The position numbers were made by a program, and so were the translations under genes. Below the pieces are notes generated by a model that did not search any database, had not been told where the DNA came from, and saw nothing but the letters and a program-made list of their open reading frames with translations. 64,000 bases of DNA. It comes from Serpentinicella sp031432315. Lineage in GTDB: Bacteria > Bacillota > Clostridia > Peptostreptococcales > Natronincolaceae. Positions 32,193 through 41,317 of this stretch are shown piece after piece (position 1 is the first letter of the stretch; every line of letters begins with the position of its first letter). The DNA is taken from contig NZ_JAVKGO010000005.1 of assembly GCF_031432315.1 (NCBI RefSeq), forward strand, positions 1-64,000, read 5' to 3'.

Positions 32193-33360
32193 ATTTCTTA
32201 TTTATCTTTTTCTTTTTTATAATCTTGTCTACATCAACAACTTTTTGGTTTACTATACTCACTGCTTTGACATCTATATTTAATTGCTTCATCATTTTAT
32301 ACATGATGAATTTTTCTCGATCTCTCACAATATTATAAACGACACCATTGGTATTCATTCTACCAGTACGACCAGCCCTATGTAAATAATCTACTGGATT
32401 AAGGGGTAAATCCATATTAAATATATGTGATACATTTCTAAAGTCCATCCCTCTAGTAAATATATCTGTAGTAACTAACACATTTAACTTTCCATTATTA
32501 AAAGAACTTAAGTAATGTTGTCGATCCTGGTTTTTTGTCCTTGTTTGTATTCCAGCTACAGCTAACCCAAGGGATTTTAATTCCTTAACAAATCGGTCTA
32601 CATTTTCATTTTTATTAATAAAAACTAAAGATTTGGCTGGCTTTAAAACATGAGTGAGTTCTGCAAGGGTTTCCGTTTTCTTTGGTGCTTTACTTATAAT
32701 ATATAGATGTTCTATTTTTGACGGAATAGGCTTAGCACGATCTAAAGATATATGCTCTGGACTTTTCATAATATCTCGTAGCGTTGTTAGTGCTTCTTCT
32801 GACAAGGTAGCAGAAAAACTAACTAGCTGTCTATCTTTAAGTGTACTAGAAATAACTGCGTTTACTTTTTCACGTAGTCCTTGCTGTAATATTTGATCCA
32901 CTTCATCCAAAGCTATCATCTTAACACCATGCATTTTTAGTTTTTTTAATCCAATTATATGTAATAGTCTGCCAGGTGTGGCTATAATCAGCTGAGGTTT
33001 GCTTTTTAACTTATCAAGTTGTCTACTTATATTCATTCCTTCAACCAAAGACATACAAGTAATTTTTGTATCTTTTATAACCTGCTCTGCTTCTCTATGA
33101 ATTTGTAGACTTAATTCTCTACTTGGTGCCAATACAAGCATTTGAAGTTCTCTTTTCTCATGATCAATTTTTTCAATCATAGGTAACAGATAAGACAATG
33201 TTTTTCCAGTACCGGTCTTTGCTTTTCCTATTACATCTTTCCCTTCCAAAATAAAAGGAATCGATTGTGCTTGAATTTCTGTAGGGTTTGTTATTCCTTC
33301 TGCCTCAAGATTTTCTATTATAAATTGCTTAAGATTTAAGTCATTAAATTTTTTACTCAA
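32191..33360 (-). CDS. DEAD-box-like RNA helicase with DEVD motif II
   Basis: A 389-residue helicase, second of its class in the window. Motifs: PTEIQAQS (Q motif), KAKTGTGKT (Walker A), APSREL, TPGRL, DEVD in ALDEVDQIL (usual DEAD), SFSATL, and HRAGRTGR. A short Lys-rich tail ends the protein; it lacks the long RG tail of the other helicase. A TTG start at 33360 is chosen since AAAGGAG lies 8 bases upstream; the ATG at 33390 has no ribosome site. Likely roles are rRNA maturation or RNA turnover. Confidence 0.88.
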   Translation of the reverse strand: MSKKFNDLNLKQFIIENLEAEGITNPTEIQAQSIPFILEGKDVIGKAKTGTGKTLSYLLPMIEKIDHEKRELQMLVLAPSRELSLQIHREAEQVIKDTKITCMSLVEGMNISRQLDKLKSKPQLIIATPGRLLHIIGLKKLKMHGVKMIALDEVDQILQQGLREKVNAVISSTLKDRQLVSFSATLSEEALTTLRDIMKSPEHISLDRAKPIPSKIEHLYIISKAPKKTETLAELTHVLKPAKSLVFINKNENVDRFVKELKSLGLAVAGIQTRTKNQDRQHYLSSFNNGKLNVLVTTDIFTRGMDFRNVSHIFNMDLPLNPVDYLHRAGRTGRMNTNGVVYNIVRDREKFIMYKMMKQLNIDVKAVSIVNQKVVDVDKIIKKKKINKK

Positions 33361-33456
33361 ATTATATTTCTCCTTTTGTGTATGGTACATACCTTATTTA
33401 TATATTACCTAAAGCATTCGTTTCATATACTCGATTACTTTCAAACTATATTAAAA

Positions 33457-34536
33457 CTAATTCAAACACTCCATTAAAAATCCTTGTATATCATCCATTA
33501 AGTCTAGATTTATATCTTGGACTAGAACACGATCTATCTTTGCATAAAAGTCTTGCTTCACTTCATATGGAATATTCTGTTCATAATCATTATAAAGTTC
33601 ACGGTATTCAATATTAATTTCATCAATATAGGCTATAGCATCATCAGAGCGCAAAAGATTATTGTGTCCATTACGACCTGGATCACTTAGTGATCTTGTT
33701 CTGATATTAGGATTCGTCATTTTATCGGTCTTCGATATAATAGAACTCCCTTTATATTCTATTAGGTCATCTTCTGTCCCATGTAAAATTAATACTGGTA
33801 CATCTGATCCATTAATAGCATCAACTGCATTGAATGAAGCGACTTGACCGAATAGCATTCTTTGGTATAGCCACAAATAAGGCCGCTGCGTATGAATAAA
33901 ATTACCCATCATACGTTGTCCTTGTTTTAAAATCATGTCCATAGGACTATTGGCTCCAGCAACTGAGACAACACCATTAATTTCATGATCATAGTGCAAT
34001 ATATTAGCTACTGCATACCCACCCCAACTGTGACCAAATAACACTATTGAAAGATTATCAAATTCGGATTGACCACTTACATATGTAAGTGCAGCATCTA
34101 AATCTATTAACCCCTGAGGAAATCCCTTTGTTGTTTTCCCTTCACTATCAAAACTACCTGTTGCATCATAGGCAAATACTCGCCAACCATTGTCTACAAA
34201 ATATTTAATTTCAGGTAAATATATATCTGCGCCGCCTCCTAAACCATGGGCTAATACAATAAGTCCTTGTTCTTGATTCTGGCCATATACATAGCCCTGT
34301 AATCGATTGTTTCCTGATTTAAAGTTTACTAGCTTCCTTGGGTACGCTTCCTCAATATCTGAATATCTTAAGTGGGCTGTAATCGTCTCATCATGTCTAT
34401 CATATCTTGGGAACTGACCGTCATAGATCACCTTTACAACGATCATAGAAATGATCGAAAAAATAAGGATAAAACCTATAATACCTACCCCTAAGATTTT
34501 ACTTATCTTCTTTTGTTTTATTTCTTCTAATTTCAT
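33457..34536 (-). CDS. Membrane-anchored alpha/beta hydrolase
   Basis: A 359-residue protein with a single N-terminal membrane helix (about 15-38) and an exported alpha/beta hydrolase domain. The oxyanion segment is LAHGLGGGAD, the nucleophile elbow GHSWGG holds the Ser, the acid lies near ILHGTEDDLIEYKG and the His in GRNGHNNLLRS. These match the BAAT/S9-like hydrolases. Substrate unknown. The ATG at 34536 follows GGGTGATC, a match to the 3' part of the extended Shine-Dalgarno site. Single gene. Confidence 0.82.
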   Translation of the reverse strand: MKLEEIKQKKISKILGVGIIGFILIFSIISMIVVKVIYDGQFPRYDRHDETITAHLRYSDIEEAYPRKLVNFKSGNNRLQGYVYGQNQEQGLIVLAHGLGGGADIYLPEIKYFVDNGWRVFAYDATGSFDSEGKTTKGFPQGLIDLDAALTYVSGQSEFDNLSIVLFGHSWGGYAVANILHYDHEINGVVSVAGANSPMDMILKQGQRMMGNFIHTQRPYLWLYQRMLFGQVASFNAVDAINGSDVPVLILHGTEDDLIEYKGSSIISKTDKMTNPNIRTRSLSDPGRNGHNNLLRSDDAIAYIDEINIEYRELYNDYEQNIPYEVKQDFYAKIDRVLVQDINLDLMDDIQGFLMECLN

Positions 34537-34654
34537 ATGATCACCCACTATACTAAATTTTTAAATCATATACTTTATAGTCTATGTGCTTTATTCAGTA
34601 TAGCATAACTAGTTATAAATTATTAGTAAAATATGTATTTGAATAGTATATAAC

Positions 34655-34689
34655 AAAAAGTAAAACCACTATAAGTGGTTTTACTTTTT
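34655..34689 (-). terminator. Terminator of the BceAB-like operon
   Basis: AAAAAGTAAAACCACT and AGTGGTTTTACTTTTT form a 16-base stem with a 3-base loop that overlaps the stop codon of the permease gene. Confidence 0.85.
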
Positions 34690-36709
34690 ATGTTCGTACG
34701 GAATTTATTGTTTTATCCTCTTCTACAATTTTTCTGTAGCCTATGTAGGTTATTAAGAAGTAGGTTGAATACAGTAAAGAGAATATAAATAAGGTGATTA
34801 AGTAGTAACTAAATGATGCAGATTCAAGTTTTGTTCCGCTTATTAGTAGACTATTTAATCTTATGGATAATATTGAGCTAAATAAGATAGGTAGTATAAG
34901 GGGTAGCGTGAAATACATAAGTAGCTGTAATAAGATTAGCTTCTTACGTTCTTTTTTATCTGTACCTAATTGAGATAGTATTTTGTATCGATGTTTATAT
35001 TTTGCTGCATCACTTAATTGTTGAACTGCCATTACGGTTAAAGCAACACTAACAAATACTAATGCAACATAAAAAACAGATGATACTAATAATATTATAC
35101 CGGACTTGGCTTCGTTATCAATGCCTCCACCCTTTACCAGTATGTTGTCATATATTACATATCCACTATCTACTCCCATTCCATGATCAATCGTTTCTCT
35201 CCTAATGTTTGTGTTTGAAATTGTCCAGTATTCGGAATCTTGATTAACGTACTGAAGTAGTCCTGTATATAAATCTTCGTTGGGTTCTTTTGCACAGCTA
35301 GCAGCAAATAAAGAATAGTATACTTCTTTATTTGATACTGCTTCATCAGGTACCACTATAATAAACCCAGCACCATTTTGACCATTTTGAGCGAAGTCTT
35401 CTGAATAAATTCCTTTATTATTATATATATTATTATTTATTTTAATTGTTGGATTTTGTTCTATATAGCTTTCATAGTAGTCCCTTACAGATGGCACTGC
35501 ATGAATAATATATTGGTTTGGTCCCATCTGAACTTGGTCTAAGGAAAGCATATTCCTTAATACATTGTAATCGCTTAATTTTAAGTACGTATCGTATTGA
35601 AAGTATCCACCTGATATATCATTATTAATTAACACATTTGTAAAGGAATTAGATTCTCCTTTATAAACCCGATAAACTATACTTTTACCATTTTCATCAG
35701 TTAACCAACCATTTTCATTCATATAGGATTGTACATCCGCAAAGGATTCATCTTGATTATGAACTGCTATACTTACATCAAAGGGCACATATGATTCTAT
35801 TTCTTCTTTTACATTACTTAAGCCAACAGCTACATTACCCAGTAATAGCGTCAACGTAAAGAGTAATGCTACATTCCCCATAGTAATACCCATTGTATTA
35901 ATTTTGGATGTCAGTTGTCGGAACAAAAACATGTTTATTTTCTTATACTTCAGGCTTTTGAATTTTGAAAGCATCATCACAATTACTCCAGATATACCTA
36001 TGTAAAAACTATAAATTGAAATTACTATGCAGATGATAGTAATAAAAATTTTTGTACTTGTAACCACCACAAGCCCTAAAATTAAAGATAAAGCAAAAAG
36101 AAACCAGCTAATTGATGTTTTCTTAAGTTTTATGGTTTCATTTTGCTTATCCATATAGATTAAGTCGTGGATTTTCATTTTTTTAAGTTTACTATTATTT
36201 CGCATGACAACAAAAATCATTATGGCGCCATAATAAAGAATTGTTAAAAATAGTGCTTTGATGCTAAAGTCCATTGCTAGTTGATAGTCTTCACCAAAAA
36301 AACCAATTACAATATATGATAGCAGTTGAAAAAGAAAAACTCCTCCAAGTGCACCAAAGACAAAAGATATCCCACCCATAAAGGTATTTTCCCAAAGAAA
36401 TAACTTAGATACGTCTTTCGTTTCCATGCCCAATATTAGATATGTCCCAAATTCTTTGCTTCGCCTTTGCAACATAAATTGGGTCATGTAATTAATTAGC
36501 CAAGTTACTATTAAAATGACTATAAATGAAAAAACAGCAAGTAACATTAAATATTCAGTCATATATGTACTGATTTCTCTTATGGACTCAGAAAATAGCA
36601 TACTATTAAATGCAAACATTAATGCTACAACAATCGTTATCGTAATAATATAGGTGTAGTAATCTCCAAGGGAACGTTTTACATTGCGTCTAGCTAATTT
36701 CATTAGCAT
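34688..36709 (-). CDS. BceB-like FtsX-family ABC permease
   Basis: A 673-residue permease with ten predicted membrane helices and a large extracytoplasmic domain (about residues 310-530) between helices 7 and 8, the hallmark of BceB-type exporters of peptide antibiotics (bacitracin, lantibiotics). FtsX-like domains occupy both membrane regions. The start ATG at 36709 has GGAGG 8 bases upstream, though GTG or ATG codons 6-9 bases earlier are in frame. It overlaps the end of the ATPase gene, so translation is coupled. A BceRS-type two-component system, normally beside such genes, is not in the window. Confidence 0.87.
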   Translation of the reverse strand: MLMKLARRNVKRSLGDYYTYIITITIVVALMFAFNSMLFSESIREISTYMTEYLMLLAVFSFIVILIVTWLINYMTQFMLQRRSKEFGTYLILGMETKDVSKLFLWENTFMGGISFVFGALGGVFLFQLLSYIVIGFFGEDYQLAMDFSIKALFLTILYYGAIMIFVVMRNNSKLKKMKIHDLIYMDKQNETIKLKKTSISWFLFALSLILGLVVVTSTKIFITIICIVISIYSFYIGISGVIVMMLSKFKSLKYKKINMFLFRQLTSKINTMGITMGNVALLFTLTLLLGNVAVGLSNVKEEIESYVPFDVSIAVHNQDESFADVQSYMNENGWLTDENGKSIVYRVYKGESNSFTNVLINNDISGGYFQYDTYLKLSDYNVLRNMLSLDQVQMGPNQYIIHAVPSVRDYYESYIEQNPTIKINNNIYNNKGIYSEDFAQNGQNGAGFIIVVPDEAVSNKEVYYSLFAASCAKEPNEDLYTGLLQYVNQDSEYWTISNTNIRRETIDHGMGVDSGYVIYDNILVKGGGIDNEAKSGIILLVSSVFYVALVFVSVALTVMAVQQLSDAAKYKHRYKILSQLGTDKKERKKLILLQLLMYFTLPLILPILFSSILSIRLNSLLISGTKLESASFSYYLITLFIFSLLYSTYFLITYIGYRKIVEEDKTINSVRT

Positions 36710-37469
36710 CCGCATCACCTCCCACTAAGGACAATACATCTATAATTTCATGGTAAAATTGTTGCCTTGTTTTTGCACCTCGATTCAACTCGTTGAATAT
36801 CTTTCCATCTTGAAAGAATAAAATCCTTTTACTGTAGCTAGCAGAAAATGGGTCATGAGTAACCACTAGTATTGTTGCATCTAAATCCTCATTCATCTTA
36901 CGTATTGTTTCTAGTAGCATCTTAGCTGACTTTGAATCCAGTGCACCTGTTGGTTCGTCGGCTAAAATTAGCTTTGGATTGTTAATTAAGGCCCTAGCAC
37001 AGGCACACCTTTGCTTTTGACCACCGGATATTTCATAGGGAAATTTTTTTAGGATCTCAAAAATGCCCAATTCCTTTGCAATTTTTTTCACTCTATCATC
37101 AACATCACCAACATCTGTACGGTTAATGGTTAATGCCAAGGCAATGTTTTCTTCGATTGTCAGCGTATCTAGTAAGTTAAAATCTTGGAATATAAAGCCT
37201 AGGTTCTCCCGTCTAAATTTTGCGATGTCTTTATCATTTATTTGGTTTATATCTTTGTCATTTATGATTATATTCCCTGCGCTCACTTTATCAATGGTAG
37301 AAATGCAATTTAGTAGCGTAGTTTTACCTGAGCCAGATGCTCCCATGATCCCTACAAATTCGCCTTTATTTACTTCTAGGCTTACATTATCCAAGGCTTT
37401 TGTTATATTACTTTTCCCCTTTGAACCATAATATTTTTCTATGTTGTTAATCTTTAAAATTTTAGTCAT
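36690..37469 (-). CDS. BceA-like ABC transporter ATP-binding protein
   Basis: A 259-residue ATPase partner of the downstream permease. Walker A GASGSGKTT, signature ISGGQKQR, Walker B LILADEPTGALDSKS and switch His in VVTHDPFSA. The LADEPTGALDSKSA block is typical of the MacB/BceA group. The ATG at 37469 is chosen for the GAGGTGATTGAT site; an in-frame extension to 37520 would run through the upstream promoter region. First gene of the two-gene operon. Confidence 0.9.
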   Translation of the reverse strand: MTKILKINNIEKYYGSKGKSNITKALDNVSLEVNKGEFVGIMGASGSGKTTLLNCISTIDKVSAGNIIINDKDINQINDKDIAKFRRENLGFIFQDFNLLDTLTIEENIALALTINRTDVGDVDDRVKKIAKELGIFEILKKFPYEISGGQKQRCACARALINNPKLILADEPTGALDSKSAKMLLETIRKMNEDLDATILVVTHDPFSASYSKRILFFQDGKIFNELNRGAKTRQQFYHEIIDVLSLVGGDADANEIS

Positions 37470-37586
37470 ATCAATCACCTCAATATAACTATACAATATT
37501 ATTTTTGTAATATCTACCAAAATTTACCACTATTATAAACTTATTATTTAGTACAAGAGTGAACAAAGAATTTCAAAAAAAAGAAA

Positions 37587-37606
37587 AATCCTTGAAATCA
37601 AGGATT
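37587..37606 (-). terminator. Terminator of ssrA
   Basis: AATCCTTG/CAAGGATT with a 4-base loop is followed by TTTTCTTTTTTTTG on the minus strand, 36 bases after the tmRNA 3' end. Confidence 0.85.
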
Positions 37607-37641
37607 AACTATCTATTGTATCAGAATTTAGTATTCTTATT

Positions 37642-37990
37642 TGGTGGAGGCGAGGGGAATCGAACCCCTGTCCGAAGGCTCTTTACCATGAGCTTCTACG
37701 AGTGTAGCTACTAATTTAGATCTCGTCTTTCCTAACACCTAGTAGCAAGTTTTAGAATCGACCAGCTCCAGTTATACAACTTAAGGTCAGAGCACCCCTT
37801 AAGACGTTCCCCGCGGTTATGACGTTTCTATCCGGGCTGCGGGACACCTGGTAGAAACGAGCAGCAACTAGGCTGCTAAAGCGTAATTATCGTTTGCGTT
37901 TATATTTATTGCCCAGTTTTTTACGTGATACCAAGCAAACACGACTCGCAACTCATGACTCCAAACCCCCGTCGAAACCTGTACGCCCCC
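37642..37990 (-). ncRNA. ssrA: Transfer-messenger RNA (tmRNA)
   Basis: A 349-base tmRNA for rescue of stalled ribosomes. The 5' end GGGGGCG pairs with CGCCTCC before the encoded 3' ACCA to form the acceptor stem. The T arm carries GGTTCGATTCC. The tag reading frame starts at GCAAACGATAATTACGCT and continues TTAGCAGCCTAG, so the added tag is ANDNYALAA. Several pseudoknot arms are GC-rich (for example around 37790-37850). It lies 3 bases after the smpB stop codon, so the two probably share a transcript that is then processed. Confidence 0.96.
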
Positions 37991-37993
37991 GGG

Positions 37994-38461
37994 TTATTGT
38001 TTTTGCCTTTCTCTTAATTCTTTTTGAATTCTTCGATTGGCATCTTTTTTAGCAATATCTGCTCGTTTGTCATGTAGGGCTTTTCCTTTACCAATGCCTA
38101 ATGCTATTTTTACTCTACCATTTTTTAAATAAGCACTTAAAGGTATAAGTGTGTACCCTTTTTGTTGTATATACCCTATTAGCTTTCTAATCTCACTTTT
38201 GTGAAGTAGAAGTTTTCTAATTCTAATCGGATCGACGTTAAAGATGTTACCTTGTTCATATGGACTAATATGCATATTGTACAAAAATACTTCGCCATTT
38301 TCTACTCTGGCATGGGCTTCTTTTATATTTACTTTTCCTTGCCTCATGGATTTTACTTCAGTACCTTTAAGCTCAATGCCTGCTTCGTAGGTCTCTTCTA
38401 TAAAATACTCATATCGAGCCTTTTTATTGGTAGCTAAGAATTTTTGTCCTTTGCCTGCCAT
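37994..38461 (-). CDS. smpB: tmRNA-binding protein SmpB
   Basis: A 155-residue SmpB that binds tmRNA and brings it to stalled ribosomes. The family blocks are present: NKKARYEYFIEETYEAGIEL, GTEVKSMRQGKVNIKEAHA, and the basic C-terminal tail GKALHDKRADIAKKDANRRI that enters the mRNA channel. The start MAGKGQK at 38461 has AAGAAGGTG upstream and matches usual SmpB N-termini; the GTG at 38470 belongs to that ribosome site. It is placed between rnr and ssrA, whose products it works with. Confidence 0.95.
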   Translation of the reverse strand: MAGKGQKFLATNKKARYEYFIEETYEAGIELKGTEVKSMRQGKVNIKEAHARVENGEVFLYNMHISPYEQGNIFNVDPIRIRKLLLHKSEIRKLIGYIQQKGYTLIPLSAYLKNGRVKIALGIGKGKALHDKRADIAKKDANRRIQKELRERQKQ

Positions 38462-38596
38462 AGGTTTCACCTTCTTTAAATTGATAGGAATACATCGTCG
38501 AATAATTATTATAACATAATCAGTTGGTTATTGCAATCTTTGGAGATTATGTATATCTGCTACTTCACTTATATGCTTTTATATAATCTAAGATTA

Positions 38597-38627
38597 GAAA
38601 ACTAAAGTCGTTAAGACTTTAGTTTTC
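38597..38627 (-). terminator. Hairpin at the end of rnr
   Basis: A 13-base stem GAAAACTAAAGTC/GACTTTAGTTTTC overlaps the rnr stop. The minus-strand tail is only moderately T-rich (TTTTCTAATCTT), so read-through into smpB is plausible. Confidence 0.55.
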
Positions 38628-40748
38628 TTCTTTGCTTATTAAGTTAAAATCTATTTCTCGTTGTTTTATATCTGCTCTAGCTACTTGAATTCTAACCTCA
38701 TCGCCGATACGGAAGGTCTTCTTTGTTCTCTCTCCTGTCAAGCTATGGTGCTGGCTATTGTAAATATAATAGTCATCGACTAATGAACTTAGCCTTACCA
38801 TACCTTCAATTGTATTTTCAAGCTCAACAAACATACCAAAGGAGGTAATACCTGAAACAATACCAGTGTACGCTTCCCCTATTCGTTCTTGCATGAATTC
38901 AACCTTTTTAAGATCTACTGTTGCTCTTTCTGCTTCATCTGCAATTCGTTCTCTTGCTGAGGACTGATCTGATATATAACTAACAACAGATTTTAATCTC
39001 TCTTCTCTTTTTTTCGAAACTTTTCCTTTTAAATATTCTTTTATAATACGATGTATCATTAAGTCAGGGTACCTTCTTATTGGTGATGTAAAATGACTAT
39101 AGTATTTTGCTGCTAGCCCAAAGTGTCCCAGGTTATTTGGCGCATATCTTGCTTTTCTTAGTGATCTTAGCATTAGTGTATTTATAACTGGTTCTTCTTT
39201 TTTTCCTGCTACTTTTTTGAGTAGTTCATGTAAAACTTTAGGGTGTATTTCTTCATGAATACCTTTTAAATGATACCCAAAGTTATGAATAAATTGATTA
39301 AACTCTTCAATCTTTTCTAAGCTAGGTTCTTCATGTACTCTATATACAAAAGGACTACTTAACCAATAATAGTGTTCTGCCACTGTTTCATTACAAACTA
39401 ACATGAATTCTTCTATTATTCTATTGGCAATTCTACGCTCATACTTTTTAATTTCAATCGGTTTGCCATCTTCGTCTAGAATTACTTTTGATTCTGGAAA
39501 ATCGAAGTCAATGGCACCTCTATCTTCTCTATTTTGATTTAATAGCTTACAAAGTTCCTGCATCATTTCAAAATCTTCTACAACATCTTTATATCTATCC
39601 ATTAATTCTTGATCTCTATGTTCTAATATATTCGATACGTCTTCATAAACCATTCTTTCATTAATATTAATGACACTCTCATGAATTTCGTGGTCTATTA
39701 CTTTACCCTTTTGATCAATTTCCATCAAGACGCTAAGTGTTAATGTATCAGTATTAGGATTTAAGCTACAAACGCCATTTGAAAGCTTTTTAGGAAGCAT
39801 CGGTATAACACGATCTACTAAATATACACTTGTTGCCCTTTTAACCGCCTCTTTATCTAAGTAAGTATCTTCCCTTACATAATGAGCAACATCTGCTATG
39901 TGTACTCCTAATCTATAATTTCCATTACTTAGTTTTTCTATTGATACTGCATCATCTAAATCTTTTGCATCAGCCCCATCGATCGTAACCATTTTTAAAT
40001 TACGTAAATCCGTACGCCTTGCTAGTTCATCTTCTGGTATTATTTCAGAAATAGCATTGACTTCTTCCATGACTTCTTCTGGGAAATCAGGGTCTAAGTT
40101 ATAGTTTCGCATTATTGCTAATATATCGGTTCCAGCATCGTCTTTATGTCCTAATACTTCAATGATTTTACCTTCTGGATTACGTCGAGCTTCTGGCCAT
40201 TTTGTAACTTTACAGACTACTTTGCTTCCAGTAGTGGCTGTTCCTTTTTCACCTTTTGGTATGAATATATCCATGTTTAATTTATTGTCATCAGGCACAA
40301 CAAATCCAAAGTTTCTGCTGTCTTCATATGTTCCTACTATTTCTTCGTTATTTCGATGAAGAATTCTTATAACTTCGCCTTCACATTTTTTAGTGTTATC
40401 ACTCATTACATTTACTCGAGCAATAACCCGGTCTTGATGCATAGCTCCATTCATATAATTTGATGGGATAAATACATCGTTTACATCGGGTAAATCTGAC
40501 ACAACAAACCCATAGCCTTTTGAATGGCTCTCAAGTCTACCCACAATGAGACCCATGCGTTCTGGTACGCCATATCTCTTTTTTCTGGTCTTAATAATTA
40601 ATCCTTCTTCTTCCATTTCCTTTAAAAGTTTTTTGAAAACTTTTCTTTGTTTTTTATCTATATCCAAGGCAGCATGCAATTCTTCTTCCAGCATTGGACT
40701 ATAGGCTAATTCGCGCATAAATTCAACAATACGTTCTTTTATAGTCAA
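38619..40748 (-). CDS. rnr: Ribonuclease R
   Basis: A 709-residue 3'-5' exoribonuclease. N-terminal winged helix (about 1-60), cold-shock/OB domains (about 65-215), the RNB catalytic domain with DGADAKDLDDAVSIEKL (metal-binding aspartates; about 255-275) and a C-terminal S1 domain (about 625-705, YTGIVSGITSFGMFVELENT). RNase R degrades structured RNA and takes part in tmRNA-linked decay. It starts at TTG 40748 with AAAGGAGGGTATAAA upstream; the frame is open to 40790. Upstream of smpB-ssrA, so the trans-translation genes are grouped. Confidence 0.94.
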   Translation of the reverse strand: MTIKERIVEFMRELAYSPMLEEELHAALDIDKKQRKVFKKLLKEMEEEGLIIKTRKKRYGVPERMGLIVGRLESHSKGYGFVVSDLPDVNDVFIPSNYMNGAMHQDRVIARVNVMSDNTKKCEGEVIRILHRNNEEIVGTYEDSRNFGFVVPDDNKLNMDIFIPKGEKGTATTGSKVVCKVTKWPEARRNPEGKIIEVLGHKDDAGTDILAIMRNYNLDPDFPEEVMEEVNAISEIIPEDELARRTDLRNLKMVTIDGADAKDLDDAVSIEKLSNGNYRLGVHIADVAHYVREDTYLDKEAVKRATSVYLVDRVIPMLPKKLSNGVCSLNPNTDTLTLSVLMEIDQKGKVIDHEIHESVININERMVYEDVSNILEHRDQELMDRYKDVVEDFEMMQELCKLLNQNREDRGAIDFDFPESKVILDEDGKPIEIKKYERRIANRIIEEFMLVCNETVAEHYYWLSSPFVYRVHEEPSLEKIEEFNQFIHNFGYHLKGIHEEIHPKVLHELLKKVAGKKEEPVINTLMLRSLRKARYAPNNLGHFGLAAKYYSHFTSPIRRYPDLMIHRIIKEYLKGKVSKKREERLKSVVSYISDQSSARERIADEAERATVDLKKVEFMQERIGEAYTGIVSGITSFGMFVELENTIEGMVRLSSLVDDYYIYNSQHHSLTGERTKKTFRIGDEVRIQVARADIKQREIDFNLISKEEN

Positions 40749-40858
40749 TTTATACCCTCCTTTTTTTATCTTCTTATGTATATTATTCACAAAAACTATT
40801 ACTTTTAGTCTTTTATATAATTATTCTACTTTTCCTGGGCAATGAGTCTAATTTACAG

Positions 40859-41173
40859 TCATTTCAAAATATAATATATCACAAAATATTTTAAGATTTT
40901 ATTTAAAATTAGTAAAAAAGGAATGCCATAGTTAAACTTCTTATTATTTATTTTGTGTTTGAAAACTACCATTCCTATTAATACCCCAGTAGCACCAAAA
41001 AATAACGCAATAATTAATAAATGTATCTCTTTCACTCGCCATTTGTTATGTACTGCTTTATATTTATCAACAGCCATAAATATAAAAGCACCTATATTTA
41101 TTAATCCCAAAAGTAGTATAAAATAAAATAAATACTTTAAACCTGTTTCTTGAGCTAATAAAGTGTCTAGCAT
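40859..41173 (-). CDS. DUF1294 family membrane protein
   Basis: A 104-residue membrane protein with three hydrophobic segments. DUF1294 markers are FMAVDKYKAVHNKWRVKEIH, GATGVLIGMVVFKHK and KKFNYGIPF. Role unknown. It lies between hppA and rnr, has its own start region after two hairpins, and AAGGGATGCG is a weak ribosome site. Often a single-gene housekeeping member in clostridia. Confidence 0.85.
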   Translation of the reverse strand: MLDTLLAQETGLKYLFYFILLLGLINIGAFIFMAVDKYKAVHNKWRVKEIHLLIIALFFGATGVLIGMVVFKHKINNKKFNYGIPFLLILNKILKYFVIYYILK

Positions 41174-41225
41174 TTCACACGCATCCCTTATTATTTAATT
41201 TTCTATACCTAATTATATAAATTAA

Positions 41226-41260
41226 AAACCAGTTAGAATATTTTCTATACTAACTGGTTT
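41226..41260 (-). terminator. Second hairpin downstream of hppA
   Basis: AAACCAGTTAG pairs with CTAACTGGTTT and the minus-strand continuation is TTTAATTTAT. It is a back-up terminator after hppA. Confidence 0.7.
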
Positions 41261-41276
41261 AATTCAATATTAATAA

Positions 41277-41303
41277 AAGCCCTTAATCCTTGATCAAGGG
41301 CTT
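41277..41303 (-). terminator. Terminator of hppA
   Basis: AAGCCCTT pairs with AAGGGCTT and is followed by TTATTAAT on the minus strand. It is 15 bases after the hppA stop. Confidence 0.8.
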
Positions 41304-41317
41304 ATTATTAATTTATT

